From the NCBI GenBank assembly GCA_964441755.1, contig CAYTVG010000030.1:1-30530 (forward strand): a stretch of 30,530 nt of DNA, in the 5' to 3' direction. This DNA comes from JAUMBM01 sp964441755 (GTDB lineage: Bacteria > Bacteroidota > Bacteroidia > Chitinophagales > Saprospiraceae). A program made the position numbers and the translations under genes. The notes beneath the pieces are model-generated. The model did no database searches and was not told the origin of the DNA. It saw nothing but the letters and a program-made list of their open reading frames with translations. Below, in pieces: positions 30,323 to 30,530 of the stretch (its first letter is position 1; every line of letters begins with the position of its first letter).

Positions 30323-30530
30323 GGTAGAAAGCGAACGACCCCGGTGTTTTCCGGAGACCCGTAGGGACGTGATGTGGGTAGTCCCGTAGGGACGTGATGT
30401 GGGTAGAAAACACCGGCCCCGTTGTTTTCAGGAGTCCCGTAGGGACGTGATGTGGGTAGTCCCGTAGGGACGTGGTGTGGGTAGAAAACACCGGCCCCGT
30501 TGTTTTCAGGAGTCCCGTAGGGACGTGATG
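30323..30530. repeat. second array of short palindromic repeats, running off the window
   Basis: Five units with the TCCCGTAGGGA stem and GTGATGTGGGTAG tail. Spacing alternates between a short form with no linker and a long form with the linker AAAACACCGGCCCCGTTGTT. The units are more uniform than those at 1741-2399, suggesting more recent expansion. The array is cut by the window end. Confidence 0.85.

Overview
This looks like an accessory, defence-rich stretch of a Bacteroidota chromosome, probably of the Saprospiria/Chitinophagales type. The evidence is a type A C-terminal sorting domain (type IX secretion) on a secreted serine hydrolase, an ECF sigma factor paired with a membrane/outer-membrane protein gene, a TAnnTTTG-like promoter before umuD, weak Shine-Dalgarno signals, and large families of short intergenic repeats. 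The species call is inference. Base composition is patchy: about 5.1-9.1 kb and 23.7-28.3 kb are visibly AT-richer than the GC-rich blocks at 2.6-4.9, 10.1-16.4 and 19-21.9 kb, which suggests genes of different origin.

Layout. 1-331: 122-bp tandem repeats. 502-1383: Rpn-type PD-(D/E)XK nuclease (-). 1578-2527: decayed IS3-like ends in inverted orientation, bracketing an array of short palindromic repeats. 2650-4104: alpha/beta hydrolase fused to a TPR-like region. 4116-4200: two strong hairpins. 4300-4899: scramblase/LURP-one-like protein. 5155-9134 (-): TIR protein with an effector-associated domain (EAD), an EAD-pseudokinase, a two-helix membrane protein and a candidate bacterial gasdermin. 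10107-14879 (-): TIR protein, then an nSTAND NTPase with a transmembrane helix and a C-terminal FGE-sulfatase-like domain. The last codons of that domain look like the variable region of a diversity-generating retroelement (DGR). 15122-16435: secreted beta-lactamase-fold hydrolase. 16758-18837: Septu-type ptuA-ptuB. 18893-22269: DUF1905 protein, phytanoyl-CoA dioxygenase-like protein, umuD-umuC and a solitary higA. 22428-23528: propeller lipoprotein. 23726-25727 (-): ECF sigma factor and its membrane partner. 25818-28258 (-): a repeat-built lipoprotein gene cut in two by a complete IS4-family element with a perfect 9-bp target duplication. 28769-29869: DUF6544-like membrane protein. 30002-30530: a second IS3-remnant plus array module in the same orientation as the first.

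How the genes may work together. At least three putative anti-phage/conflict modules lie side by side: (i) TIR-EAD, EAD-pseudokinase, membrane protein and gasdermin; (ii) multi-TIR protein and nSTAND-FGE; (iii) PtuAB. The alpha/beta hydrolase-TPR protein may be a fourth. The strongest candidate for an undescribed system is module (i). There a TIR enzyme and a catalytically dead kinase share an adaptor-like domain and sit upstream of a pore-former, with no protease gene beside it. In module (ii) the receptor-like C-terminus appears to be a hypervariable domain. All functional statements come from reading motifs by eye; no search was run.
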